This document shows, in pieces, positions 45,018 through 53,955 of a stretch of DNA of 64,000 nt. The first letter of the stretch is position 1. Each line of letters begins with the position of its first letter. This DNA comes from Aeromonas fluvialis (GTDB lineage: Bacteria; Pseudomonadota; Gammaproteobacteria; Enterobacterales; Aeromonadaceae). The position numbers were made by a program, and so were the translations under genes. Location: positions 55,866 through 119,865 of the forward strand of contig NZ_CDBO01000053.1 of NCBI RefSeq assembly GCF_000819885.1, in the 5' to 3' direction. The notes beneath the pieces were generated by a model. The model searched no databases, was not told the origin of the DNA, and saw only the letters and a program-made list of their open reading frames with translations.

Positions 45018-45419
45018 ATGCGTGCCCGGTTATGGCTAGTTGCAGCCCTGATAGCGCCAGCGCTCCATGCGTCGGAGCTTGTCTATCGCCCCGTCAACCC
45101 CAGCTTTGGGGGTAACCCTCTCAACAGTAGTCATCTGCTTGGTACCGCCAATGCGCAGAATGATTACAAGGATCCCGCCAGTGGCAGCGGTAGCAGCGGT
45201 ACTTCGGCACTGGATCGCCTTACCTCCAGTCTGCAATCCCGGCTGATCAGCCAACTGCTGGCCGATATCGGCCAGGATGGCAGCCAGAGCGGCAGTCTGG
45301 TGACTGATGACTTTGCCATCAATGTGGTGGATGAAGATGGCACCCTGGTGGTCTCGATCACCGACAGGGTGACCAACCAGACCACCATGATCGAAGTGAA
45401 TGGCCTGATAGCCGATTGA
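45018..45419 (+). CDS. csgF: CsgF, curli nucleation factor
   Basis: 133 residues. Signal peptide ending ALHA, then the mature N-terminus SELVYRPVNPSFGGNPLN, the segment that inserts into the CsgG pore in E. coli. Surface-exposed and needed to attach CsgB. Ribosome binding site AAGGA precedes it, 11 bp behind csgE. Confidence 0.95.
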   Translation: MRARLWLVAALIAPALHASELVYRPVNPSFGGNPLNSSHLLGTANAQNDYKDPASGSGSSGTSALDRLTSSLQSRLISQLLADIGQDGSQSGSLVTDDFAINVVDEDGTLVVSITDRVTNQTTMIEVNGLIAD

Positions 45420-45426
45420 GGGCGCG

Positions 45427-46266
45427 ATGAAACGACAACTGTTATTGATAGTGGTTCTGCTTGCGCTGGCTGGTTGTGCGACCCATATCGGTTCTCCCGT
45501 TGCCGATGAGAAGGCGACCCTGATGCCGCGCTCCATCTCCTACAAAGAGCTGATCAGTCTACCCAGGCCAAAGGGGAAAATTATCGCGGCCGTCTATGAC
45601 TTTCGCGATCAGACCGGTCAGTACCTGCCAGCACCGGCGTCCAACTTCTCCACGGCCGTCACCCAGGGTGGAGTAGCCATGTTGAGCACGGCCTTGTGGG
45701 ATTCCCAATGGTTTGTACCGCTGGAGCGGGAGGGGCTGCAGAACCTGTTGACCGAACGCAAGATTGTGCGGGCGGCCCAGAACAAGCCCAATGTTCCCGG
45801 CAACAATGCCAATCAACTGCCCTCGCTGGTCGCCGCCAACATCCTGATCGAGGGGGGGATCGTCGCCTATGACAGCAATGTGCGAACCGGCGGGGCGGGG
45901 GCCAAGTATTTTGGCATCGGCGCCAGCGGGGAGTATCGGGTCGATCAGGTGACGGTCAATCTGCGTGCCGTCGATATCCGTTCAGGCCGGATCCTGAACA
46001 GTGTGACCACCTCCAAGACCGTATTGTCGCAACAGGTGCAGGCCGGGGTATTCCGCTTCGTCGAGTACAAACGCCTGCTGGAGGCCGAGGCCGGTTTCAG
46101 CACCAATGAGCCGGTACAAATGTGTGTCATGTCGGCTATCGAGTCCGGGGTGATCCGGCTGATTGCCAACGGGGTGCGGGACAATCTGTGGCAACTGGCC
46201 GACCAGCGCGATATCGACAATCCGATCCTGCAGGAGTACCTGCAAGATAACGCCCCGCTGCTTTGA
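45427..46266 (+). CDS. csgG: CsgG, outer-membrane curli secretion channel
   Basis: 279 residues. Lipoprotein signal LLALAGC (Cys17). Nonameric beta-barrel pore; conserved KGKIIAAVYDFRDQTGQY and VAANILIEGGIVAYDSN and GVFRFVEYKRLLEAEAGFS are clear. 7 bp after csgF. A terminator-like hairpin follows it, before csgB. Confidence 0.97.
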   Translation: MKRQLLLIVVLLALAGCATHIGSPVADEKATLMPRSISYKELISLPRPKGKIIAAVYDFRDQTGQYLPAPASNFSTAVTQGGVAMLSTALWDSQWFVPLEREGLQNLLTERKIVRAAQNKPNVPGNNANQLPSLVAANILIEGGIVAYDSNVRTGGAGAKYFGIGASGEYRVDQVTVNLRAVDIRSGRILNSVTTSKTVLSQQVQAGVFRFVEYKRLLEAEAGFSTNEPVQMCVMSAIESGVIRLIANGVRDNLWQLADQRDIDNPILQEYLQDNAPLL

Positions 46267-46283
46267 GTCTTCCTGCTCTCGCA

Positions 46284-46310
46284 ATGCCCTCCTTGGTGGA
46301 GGGCATTTTT
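46284..46310 (+). terminator. terminator between csgG and csgB
   Basis: 9-bp stem ATGCCCTCC / GGAGGGCAT, TTGGT loop, followed by TTTTTATTT. Separates csgDEFG from csgBAC, so the structural genes probably have a promoter in 46311-46454. Confidence 0.85.
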
Positions 46311-46454
46311 ATTTGGTTTCCATCGCATACGACTTAAGACTTTCAGCTCAATGTCTGCACGGTATTTTTCAGCAGCGGATCAGCACAATGCCTGATAGTT
46401 CGGCTTGCACTGGCAGCAGATACTGTGAGCGTCTTCAAACAAGGTGATGACGCG

Positions 46455-46976
46455 ATGAAATTCCTGGGTAGTGCACTCACTCTTCTGCTGCTTTCGGGTG
46501 CCCCACTGTTTGCCGCAGAGCTTGCCTCATTCGATGAGCTGGCGACGAGGAGCGCACTGGAGTCCGTTGGGGAAGGTGATGGAAATCAGGCGTTGTTATG
46601 GCAAATCGGCACCGAGAACCAACTGCAGCTCACCCAGCAAGGTGAGCTCAACCAGGCTCGTGTGTTGCAACAGGGTTGGGCCAATGAGTTGGCGCTCTCC
46701 CAGGTGGGGGATGAGAACTGGGTCAATAGCGTGCAACGGGGCGAGGGCAATAGCGCCGAGCTCTATCAGGCGGGCATTAATAACCGGATTTGGCTGCTGC
46801 AACAGGGCAGCGGCAATGAAGCCTGGATCAGTCAGCAAGGGGCAGACAACCAAGCCAGGGCAATCCAGCTGGGTGATGGCAATCAGGCCAGTATCGAGCA
46901 GAACGGAAGCGGATTAACGGCCACCGTCATCCAGATGGGAGCCAATCAGCAAGTCAATGTCGTTCAAACCAACTGA
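46455..46976 (+). CDS. csgB: CsgB-like minor curlin (nucleator)
   Basis: 173 residues from the ATG at 46455. Signal peptide ending LFAA, then six tandem 22-residue curlin repeats, each pattern x-G-x-x-N-x-A-x-x-x-Q-x-G-x-x-N-x-A-x-x-x-Q; examples QGELNQARVLQQG, VGDENWVNSVQRG and NGSGLTATVIQMG. E. coli CsgB has five. Expected to nucleate CsgA on the cell surface. 34 bp before csgA. Confidence 0.9.
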   Translation: MKFLGSALTLLLLSGAPLFAAELASFDELATRSALESVGEGDGNQALLWQIGTENQLQLTQQGELNQARVLQQGWANELALSQVGDENWVNSVQRGEGNSAELYQAGINNRIWLLQQGSGNEAWISQQGADNQARAIQLGDGNQASIEQNGSGLTATVIQMGANQQVNVVQTN

Positions 46977-47010
46977 GCCTAGGCTCAACCATTAGCACGA
47001 GAGGGAAATC

Positions 47011-48375
47011 ATGTTTAAACGTACCATTATTGCCTCGGCAGTTCTTCTGGCAACCAGCACCGCTTGGGCAGCATCTACTGGCAACGACGCTTTTGTAACG
47101 CAGTACGGCGATACCAACGAGGCAACCGTTAAGCAGGTGGTGTCGAGTGTGGATAACCGAGCCGATATCTACCAAGCGGGTAACGAGAACAAGGCGTTGA
47201 CCACCCAGGAAAACACCGGCACTTCGAATGCCAATACCAGTCAGGTCGGCAGTCACAACAGCGGCGTAGTGCTGCAATCGGGAAATACCAATCTCTCCAC
47301 AGCCACCATTGACACCCACGGAAGTGACAACAAGGCAAGTGTCACCCAGCAGATCAACAATGGCAGCGCTATCGCTACGATTAACCAAGGCGCCGCCGGC
47401 AGCAATGCCAGCGACAATGACAATATGGCAACCATCGACCAGAACAATGCCGATCAAGCCAGCTCGGTGATTAACCAGCTTTCAAATGATAACACGGCCA
47501 CCATTGACAACTATTGGTCAGACTTTGCCGAGGCAACCGTCACCCAGCAGGGGGATGGTGGGCATACCGCCACGGTCAACCAAGATGCTTCGGATGGTGC
47601 GCTGGCCACGGTCACCCAGGAGGGGACAGGTCAAACCGCCACCGTTAATCAGCATACCGAAAATGATGATTACGCACCCGACGAGGGCACCACCGCCACA
47701 GTGGTGCAGCGCGGTGAATTCAATACGGCGACCGTCAGTCAGTTCGACCAAAATAACGTAGCGCAGGTCACGCAGGAGGGAGGGAACGGGAGATATACCC
47801 TGACCCAGCAAGGTTCGGCCGACAATCAGGGTAACCAGGCTGTTGGTTATCAGTCGGGAACCGGGGAGATAGCAACGGTGAGCCAAACCGGTAACAGCAA
47901 CTACGCAAACACTACTCAATTGGGGAGCGGCAACACCACCGGGGTGACCCAGACCGGCGATGACAACGATGCCTACGCTGTTCAGTTTGGTAGTGACTCC
48001 TTGGTGACGCTGACCCAAGCGGGAGAGGACAACGTTGCATATGGCTATACCTATTATGGCTATACCTATGGTGGTAGCGACGACACCGCCACGGTTAGTC
48101 AGGTCGGTAATGGCAATCTGGGTTCGGCAGTTGCAGCAGGTGGCGAAAATATCGCCACGGTCAGCCAGGCCGGCGATGATCACTTTGCCGTTACGGTCGC
48201 CTATGGCCAAGGTAACGACGTGACTGTGACCCAAACCGGATCATCGAATGTAGCATATGCATATGGCTATGGCACCGATAACATGGTCACTGTGACCCAG
48301 AGCGACAGCGGTAACTTCGCGGTTGCCTCCTCGAACGGAACAGGTAACCAGATCCTGGTGAATCAGGGTCAGTAA
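47011..48375 (+). CDS. csgA: CsgA-like major curlin, greatly expanded
   Basis: 454 residues against 151 in E. coli. Signal peptide (MFKRTIIASAVLLATSTAWA), a short leader, then about 18 imperfect repeats of roughly 22 residues built on the ATVxQ-G-x-x-N strand-turn pattern (TATVSQ, ATVTQEG, VTVTQTGSSN). Repeats early and mid-protein are irregular with insertions (TENDDYAPDEG and a Tyr-rich YGYTYYGYTYGG), later ones are regular. Very rich in Thr, Gln, Asn, Asp, Gly and poor in Lys and Cys, with no internal charge gatekeeping obvious. Secreted amyloid fibre subunit. Good ribosome binding site GAGAGGG. Confidence 0.88.
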   Translation: MFKRTIIASAVLLATSTAWAASTGNDAFVTQYGDTNEATVKQVVSSVDNRADIYQAGNENKALTTQENTGTSNANTSQVGSHNSGVVLQSGNTNLSTATIDTHGSDNKASVTQQINNGSAIATINQGAAGSNASDNDNMATIDQNNADQASSVINQLSNDNTATIDNYWSDFAEATVTQQGDGGHTATVNQDASDGALATVTQEGTGQTATVNQHTENDDYAPDEGTTATVVQRGEFNTATVSQFDQNNVAQVTQEGGNGRYTLTQQGSADNQGNQAVGYQSGTGEIATVSQTGNSNYANTTQLGSGNTTGVTQTGDDNDAYAVQFGSDSLVTLTQAGEDNVAYGYTYYGYTYGGSDDTATVSQVGNGNLGSAVAAGGENIATVSQAGDDHFAVTVAYGQGNDVTVTQTGSSNVAYAYGYGTDNMVTVTQSDSGNFAVASSNGTGNQILVNQGQ

Positions 48376-48377
48376 CC

Positions 48378-48773
48378 ATGATGTCAACCAAGGGCCTGCG
48401 GGCCCTTTTTTTATTGTATGTCGGGGGGCTGGTGTGGGTGCCACCGGTGACTGCCGGCGAGAATAATACAATGAGCATGACACTATCCCTCAATATGGTG
48501 CAGAACGAGCAAGGGCTTTCACTTGCGCCGACCCTGCTCAGCGAGCACGATGTGACGGTGAGCTTCAGGTTGCTGGTGCGCAGCGAAGGGGCGGCCGGGA
48601 GCAGCAAGCAGCAACAGAGCCGTAATCTGTCGCTACGTGCCGGAGAGGTCACTGAGGCAGGCATGATCGGGTTAGGTCTGCGTTGCCCCTATCGGGTCGA
48701 GGTCACCGCCCAGATATGGCAAAACGAGCGGCTGCTGCTAGAGAAAAAAGAGCAGATGGCGTGCGCCGGGTGA
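48378..48773 (+). CDS. csgC: CsgC-like curli assembly / anti-amyloid protein
   Basis: 131 residues; signal peptide (LRALFLLYVGGLVWVPPVTA) then an immunoglobulin-like domain. The segment FRLLVRSEGAAGSSKQQQSR, then LSLRAGEV, parallels CsgC RVQILSLREGSSGQSQTK. One Cys pair (LRCPYRV and QMACAG) is unlike the CxC of E. coli CsgC. E. coli CsgC blocks premature CsgA amyloid in the periplasm. The ATG (48378 or 48381) lies 2-5 bp after the csgA stop, has no good ribosome binding site, and a terminator hairpin is within the first ten codons. Confidence 0.72.
   Translation: MMSTKGLRALFLLYVGGLVWVPPVTAGENNTMSMTLSLNMVQNEQGLSLAPTLLSEHDVTVSFRLLVRSEGAAGSSKQQQSRNLSLRAGEVTEAGMIGLGLRCPYRVEVTAQIWQNERLLLEKKEQMACAG
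48390..48412 (+). terminator. intrinsic terminator inside the csgC signal-peptide codons
   Basis: AAGGGCC-TGCG-GGCCCTT then TTTTTATTG: 7-bp GC-rich stem, stable tetraloop, seven T. It codes for K-G-L-R-A-L-F-L-L of CsgC. It would end most csgBA transcripts within csgC. Confidence 0.85.
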
Positions 48774-48791
48774 TGCGCATTTCATCCTATG

Positions 48792-48809
48792 ACTGTCTAT
48801 TCATCCAGT
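48792..48809 (+). promoter_or_regulatory. LexA (SOS) box upstream of uvrA
   Basis: ACTGTCTATTCATCCAGT: CTGT-N8-CCAG, one base off the CTGT-N8-ACAG consensus, with the outer A..T symmetric. 54 bp before uvrA. Confidence 0.65.
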
Positions 48810-48862
48810 AGTGGCTATGCCATACTGACTCGCTCAGGTTTCTGTATCGAGCGTGCAACAAG

Positions 48863-51700
48863 ATGGAAAAGATCGTGGTCCGGGGTGCCCGCACCCACAA
48901 CCTCAAGAACATCAATCTGACCCTGCCCCGCGACAAGCTGATCGTGGTGACCGGCCTCTCCGGTTCGGGCAAATCCTCTCTGGCGTTCGATACCCTCTAT
49001 GCCGAGGGGCAGCGCCGCTATGTGGAGTCGCTCTCCGCCTATGCCCGCCAGTTCCTCTCCCTGATGGAGAAGCCGGACGTCGACCATATCGAGGGGCTCT
49101 CGCCGGCCATCTCCATCGAGCAGAAGTCCACCTCCCACAACCCGCGCTCGACCGTCGGCACTATCACCGAGATCTACGACTACCTGCGTCTGCTGTTTGC
49201 TCGGGTCGGTGAGCCGCGCTGCCCGACCCACGCCATTCCGCTCGCCGCCCAGACCATCAGCCAGATGGTGGATCAGGTGCTGGCCCAACCGGAGGGGAGC
49301 AAGCTGATGCTGCTGGCCCCGGTGGTGCGCGATCGCAAGGGGGAGCACACCAAGCTGCTGGAGAATTTGGCGGCCCAGGGTTATATCCGTGCCCGCATCG
49401 ACGGCGAGGTGTGCGATCTCTCCGATCCGCCCGCGCTGGAGCTGCACAAGAAGCACACCATCGAGGTGGTGGTGGATCGCTTCAAGGTGCGCCAAGACCT
49501 CGCCCTGCGTTTGGCCGAATCGTTCGAGACGGCGCTGACCCTCTCCGGCGGCATCGTGCTGGTCGTGTCGATGGATGCGCCGATGGACGGGGAGGCAGGG
49601 GAGACCCTGACCTTCTCCGCCAACTTCGCCTGCCCGGAGTGCGGCTACTCCATGTCGGAGCTGGAGCCGCGTATCTTCTCCTTCAACAACCCGGCCGGTG
49701 CCTGCCCTACTTGTGATGGTCTGGGCGTGCAGCAATATTTCGACCCGGCCAAGGTGATCGGCGATCCGGCCATCAGTCTGGCCAACGGCGCTATCCGTGG
49801 CTGGGACAAGCGCAGCTTCTACTACTTCCAGATGCTGAAATCCCTCTGTGAGCACTACAAGTTCGATCTGGAAACGCCGTGGGAGGATCTGCCGGTCAAG
49901 ACCCAGGATGTGATCCTGCGCGGCTCCGGCCGCACCGAGATCGAGTTCCGCTACATGAACGACCGCGGCGACGTGGTGGTGCGCAAGCACCCGTTCGAAG
50001 GGATCCTGCACAATATGGAGCGGCGCTACCGGGAAACCGAGTCCAATTCGGTGCGCGAAGAACTCTCCAAATACATCGCCAACAAATCCTGTGCCAGTTG
50101 CGGTGGCAGCCGGCTGCGGGAGGAAGCGCGCCACGTCTTCGTCGACAACCGCAACCTGCCCGCTATCGCCGAGCAGTCAATCGGCGATGCGCTGGCCTTC
50201 TTCGAGGGGTTGAACCTCACCGGCCAGCGCGCCCAGATCGCCGAGAAGATCTTAAAAGAGATCGTCGAGCGGCTCGGCTTCCTGGTAAACGTGGGTCTCA
50301 ACTACCTGAGCCTGTCGCGTAGTGCCGAGACCCTCTCCGGTGGTGAAGCCCAGCGCATTCGACTCGCGAGCCAGATAGGTGCCGGTCTGGTGGGGGTGAT
50401 GTATGTGCTGGATGAACCTTCCATCGGCTTGCACCAGCGCGACAACGAGCGGCTGCTCAAGACCCTCACTCACCTGCGCGATCTGGGCAACACAGTGATC
50501 GTGGTGGAGCATGACGAGGACGCCATTCGCCTCGCCGACCATGTGCTGGATATCGGCCCGGGGGCGGGCGTGCATGGCGGCGAAATTGTGGCGCAGGGCA
50601 CCCCCCAGCAGATCATCGACAATCCAGCTTCACTGACCGGTGACTACCTCTCTGGCCGCAAGCAGATTGCCATTCCGGCCGAACGGACTCCGCTTACCGG
50701 CAAGTGGCTGAAGCTCAAAGGGGCGAGCGGTAACAACCTGCGCAACGTCAATCTGGATTTGCCGCTAGGGGTGATGACCTGCGTCACCGGCGTCTCCGGC
50801 TCCGGCAAGTCGACCCTGATCAATGACACCCTGTTCCGCATCGCTCACCGCGAGTTGAACAAGGCGACCGAGTCCACGCCGGCACCCTATCGCAGTGTTG
50901 AGGGGCTGGAGCATCTGGACAAGGTGGTGGATATTGACCAGAGCCCCATCGGCCGCACCCCGCGCTCCAACCCGGCCACCTACACCGGCCTGTTCACTCC
51001 GATCCGCGAGCTGCTCTCCGGCACTCAGGAGGCGCGCTCGCGCGGCTACCAGCCTGGCCGCTTCTCTTTCAACGTGAAGGGGGGGCGCTGCGAGGCGTGC
51101 CAGGGGGATGGGGTCATCAAGGTGGAGATGCACTTCCTGCCGGATGTCTACGTGCCGTGCGACGTCTGCAAGGGCAAGCGCTACAACCGCGAGACTTTGG
51201 AGGTGAAGTACAAGGGCAAGAACATCCACGAGATCCTCGAGATGACGGTGGAAGATGCCCGCGAGTTCTTCGACCCTGTGCCAGCGGTGGCACGCAAGCT
51301 GCAAACCCTGATGGATGTGGGCCTCTCCTATATCCGGCTCGGCCAGTCGGCCACCACTCTCTCGGGCGGTGAGGCGCAGCGGGTCAAGCTGGCGCGGGAG
51401 CTCTCCAAGCGGGATACCGGTCAGACCCTCTATATTCTGGATGAGCCGACCACCGGGCTGCACTTCCACGACATTCAGCAACTGCTCAAGGTGTTGCACC
51501 AGCTGCGGGATCGCGGCAACACCATCGTCATCATCGAGCATAACCTGGATGTGGTGAAAACTGCCGACTGGATCGTCGATCTGGGGCCCGAAGGGGGGGC
51601 TGGTGGTGGCCGCATTCTGGTGACGGGGACGCCGGAGGAGATTTGCAGCAATAAAGAGTCTCACACCGCACGCTTTTTACGACCGCTATTGACGCGATAA
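48863..51700 (+). CDS. uvrA: excinuclease ABC subunit A
   Basis: 945 residues (E. coli 940). Damage-recognition ATPase of nucleotide excision repair. Two ABC modules with Walker [10 protein letters not shown] and GVSGSGKST, signature LSGGEAQR twice, and zinc fingers of CxxC type (FACPECGYS with [19 protein letters not shown] with CDVC). SOS-inducible, consistent with the box upstream. Confidence 0.98.
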   Translation: MEKIVVRGARTHNLKNINLTLPRDKLIVVTGLSGSGKSSLAFDTLYAEGQRRYVESLSAYARQFLSLMEKPDVDHIEGLSPAISIEQKSTSHNPRSTVGTITEIYDYLRLLFARVGEPRCPTHAIPLAAQTISQMVDQVLAQPEGSKLMLLAPVVRDRKGEHTKLLENLAAQGYIRARIDGEVCDLSDPPALELHKKHTIEVVVDRFKVRQDLALRLAESFETALTLSGGIVLVVSMDAPMDGEAGETLTFSANFACPECGYSMSELEPRIFSFNNPAGACPTCDGLGVQQYFDPAKVIGDPAISLANGAIRGWDKRSFYYFQMLKSLCEHYKFDLETPWEDLPVKTQDVILRGSGRTEIEFRYMNDRGDVVVRKHPFEGILHNMERRYRETESNSVREELSKYIANKSCASCGGSRLREEARHVFVDNRNLPAIAEQSIGDALAFFEGLNLTGQRAQIAEKILKEIVERLGFLVNVGLNYLSLSRSAETLSGGEAQRIRLASQIGAGLVGVMYVLDEPSIGLHQRDNERLLKTLTHLRDLGNTVIVVEHDEDAIRLADHVLDIGPGAGVHGGEIVAQGTPQQIIDNPASLTGDYLSGRKQIAIPAERTPLTGKWLKLKGASGNNLRNVNLDLPLGVMTCVTGVSGSGKSTLINDTLFRIAHRELNKATESTPAPYRSVEGLEHLDKVVDIDQSPIGRTPRSNPATYTGLFTPIRELLSGTQEARSRGYQPGRFSFNVKGGRCEACQGDGVIKVEMHFLPDVYVPCDVCKGKRYNRETLEVKYKGKNIHEILEMTVEDAREFFDPVPAVARKLQTLMDVGLSYIRLGQSATTLSGGEAQRVKLARELSKRDTGQTLYILDEPTTGLHFHDIQQLLKVLHQLRDRGNTIVIIEHNLDVVKTADWIVDLGPEGGAGGGRILVTGTPEEICSNKESHTARFLRPLLTR

Positions 51701-51712
51701 ATCGTTATAATC

Positions 51713-51735
51713 GAGGGGCCTTTGGCCCCTTTTTA
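51713..51735 (+). terminator. uvrA terminator
   Basis: Stem AGGGGCC-TTT-GGCCCCT followed by TTTT, about 13 bp after the uvrA stop. Confidence 0.85.
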
Positions 51736-51822
51736 CTATGAATATCGGGGATATGAAGGGGCTGCTCGTGTGAGGCGGGTTGGCTGGATATCACGACATC
51801 ATGGTAATGGATATATCAGATT

Positions 51823-53499
51823 ATGGCTCAGGCTCCGCGTACGATTGATCATCAGTTGGCTTACTCCATGCTCCCTATCTGGCTGGGCGCTATTTTGCTG
51901 TTATTGATCCTGTTAGCGTGGGCCCAGATCCCGGCTGCCACTCGGATTGAAGAGCAGCGCATGAAGGATCACTTGCTGCGAGTGAGCAGAGCGGTGCAGT
52001 CCGATGTGGCAGCACTGGATGCTTTTAGTCGGGATTGGGGAATTTGGGATGATAGCCATCGTTTTATGATCGGCAGAAGCCGGGAATATATCGATTCCAA
52101 CCTGCTCAATGATATGCCGATGCGGGACTTTCGCCTCAATCTGATGAGTTTCATGGATCTCGATGGCTACGAGATCTGGACCCGCACCCTGCTGCCTGAT
52201 GCGCCCGGCATCAATCCTGATCAGTTTCCCTATTTCCTTGATGATCTGAAAAAGCAGTTGAGAGCCCAATCTGTGGCGCAAGGAGGTATCAACTTGCACG
52301 GCATCAGAGCCTCCCAATGGGGACCGCTGATGTACTCGTGGCAGCCGATCAGAGGCAGTGACGACTCTGCCCCCTTCAACGGCTTCTTGCTGGTGGTACG
52401 CTGGCTTGATGAAGAGTATCTCAAGCAGGTCTCTGAGCGTACCGCGCTGCCACTGGCTATCTCCGACACCAATCTGAATGTCGCTGCCACCTTCAAACAG
52501 CTGAAACCGCAAATGACCTACCGCCTGATCGACCTTGGCCTGACCCGGCTCAGGGGGGAGGTACGTCTGCTTAACAGTGATAACCAGCCCGCATTGACGT
52601 TGGTGATTGAGGAAGAGCGACAAGTGTTGGGTAGCGTACTGGAAGGGGCTATCTGGATCTTTATCGGCATGCTGCTGATCAGTTTTGTCTGTGTCATGAT
52701 CGCCATGTACCGGCTCAACGGCATTGTGCTTACCCCCTTGCAGCAGCTGGTGTCGGCGCTGCAGCGCTTTGGGGATCGACCCGAGGCGGATTTGATCCCC
52801 TATATCGATAGCAGTGTCGAGATGGCGACCCTGAGCGGCAAATTCAGGGAGATGGCCAGCAAGGTCACTCGGCAACATGATGATTTATTGGAGCGTTCCA
52901 GCCGAATGGAGGTGGCCGCATTCACTGATCCCCTGACTCGCTGCTTCAATCGTCGCTATCTGGATAGCTGGTTGCAGGCCAATTGGGCCCGCCCTTGTCA
53001 GCTGCTGTTGCTCGATCTCGATCATTTCAAACGGATCAATGACAAATTTGGCCATGACATCGGTGATTTGGTGTTGAAGCAGCTGGCGGAGCTGCTGCAC
53101 AAGCTGGTGGTGAGAGATACCGAGCCCGTTATCCGGCTGGGAGGGGAGGAGTTTTTACTACTGTTGCAGGTGAATAATGAACAATCGTTGGTACAGCGTG
53201 CCGAATATTTCAGGTTGCGTGTTGTTCAGCACCGTTTTGGTTCGGAAGAGAGGCCGCTATGGTTGACGGTTTCATCGGGATATTGTCGGTATCCCCTGCA
53301 CCCTGCGTGCCCCGATACATTCTGGAGTCACAGTTTCAAGCTGGCCGATATGGCGCTCTATCAGGCAAAACAGGAGGGGCGCAATCGATGCTGTGGCTAT
53401 TCGGGGGCTTTGTCTTTTCGGGAGATAATGGAACAGACCCCGGAGCAACTTGTCGAAGGGGATAGCCTTGCATTGCAGCACGCTGTCAGTTCGGATTAG
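51823..53499 (+). CDS. membrane diguanylate cyclase with CHASE4-like sensor, HAMP-like linker and GGDEF domain
   Basis: 558 residues. TM1 (LPIWLGAILLLLILLAWAQI), a periplasmic CHASE4-like domain (DVAALDAFSRDWGIWDDSH), TM2 near residue 275 (AIWIFIGMLLISFVCVMIAMY), a HAMP-like linker, then GGDEF domain with FTDPLTRCFNRRYLD, LLLDLDHFKRINDKFGHD and active site RLGGEEF. Makes c-di-GMP from GTP. The product-inhibition site, normally RxxD five residues before GGEEF, reads RDTE, so feedback inhibition may be weak. Ends by overlapping a small minus-strand gene. Confidence 0.93.
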   Translation: MAQAPRTIDHQLAYSMLPIWLGAILLLLILLAWAQIPAATRIEEQRMKDHLLRVSRAVQSDVAALDAFSRDWGIWDDSHRFMIGRSREYIDSNLLNDMPMRDFRLNLMSFMDLDGYEIWTRTLLPDAPGINPDQFPYFLDDLKKQLRAQSVAQGGINLHGIRASQWGPLMYSWQPIRGSDDSAPFNGFLLVVRWLDEEYLKQVSERTALPLAISDTNLNVAATFKQLKPQMTYRLIDLGLTRLRGEVRLLNSDNQPALTLVIEEERQVLGSVLEGAIWIFIGMLLISFVCVMIAMYRLNGIVLTPLQQLVSALQRFGDRPEADLIPYIDSSVEMATLSGKFREMASKVTRQHDDLLERSSRMEVAAFTDPLTRCFNRRYLDSWLQANWARPCQLLLLDLDHFKRINDKFGHDIGDLVLKQLAELLHKLVVRDTEPVIRLGGEEFLLLLQVNNEQSLVQRAEYFRLRVVQHRFGSEERPLWLTVSSGYCRYPLHPACPDTFWSHSFKLADMALYQAKQEGRNRCCGYSGALSFREIMEQTPEQLVEGDSLALQHAVSSD

Positions 53500-53627
53500 C
53501 TCTGTCTGACCAACACCAGATAGGCCAGGGCGACAATAAAACCGAGCAGGATAAAGAGAAAGGAGCCTATTCCCCAAACCGCAGCGAGAAAGGCCCCCAC
53601 CTTTTGCCATTTCGATTCATTTCTCAT
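53496..53627 (-). CDS. 43-residue single-pass small membrane protein
   Basis: MRNESKWQKVGAFLAAV then GIGSFLFILLGFIVALAYLV and a short basic end. One long hydrophobic helix preceded by a positive N-terminus. AAAGGG lies about 7 bp before the ATG. The stop TAA lies in the last three bases of the cyclase gene, so the two genes converge and overlap. No family assigned. Confidence 0.6.
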   Translation of the reverse strand: MRNESKWQKVGAFLAAVWGIGSFLFILLGFIVALAYLVLVRQS

Positions 53628-53955
53628 AAACAGCCCTTTACCTGTCAATAACTTTCATGGCGCAAAATTACGCCTATTCATCTGACTTAACAACAATTAA
53701 TCACCAGCAAGTCACTGCATAAGGTGTGGCTTGCATGCCCCTTTGTGCGGCCATATGGCAAACACAATTTACAATAATCGCGTTGCGGTGGCTTGAACAC
53801 AGGTTCACTAAAGAGGCTTGTGGGTACGGCAAAGGTGTAGCATCAATCGATCTATTTCTGTGTAACTTTTGCTTCAAATCAATAACCTTGCGTTTACATG
53901 AGCATATAGTCTGCGGGCTTACAGCATCAAATGAAAACAAAAAAGGAATTATGTG
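53628..53955. other. ompW upstream regulatory region
   Basis: 328 bp with no supported gene. AT-rich near ompW, including an FNR-like site (53869-53882). The frame across 53726-53956 lacks a ribosome binding site and reads as non-coding. Confidence 0.5.
53869..53882 (+). promoter_or_regulatory. FNR-like box upstream of ompW
   Basis: TTGCT-TCAA-ATCAA differs from TTGAT-N4-ATCAA at one base. E. coli ompW is known to be FNR-controlled. 74 bp before the start. Confidence 0.5.
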
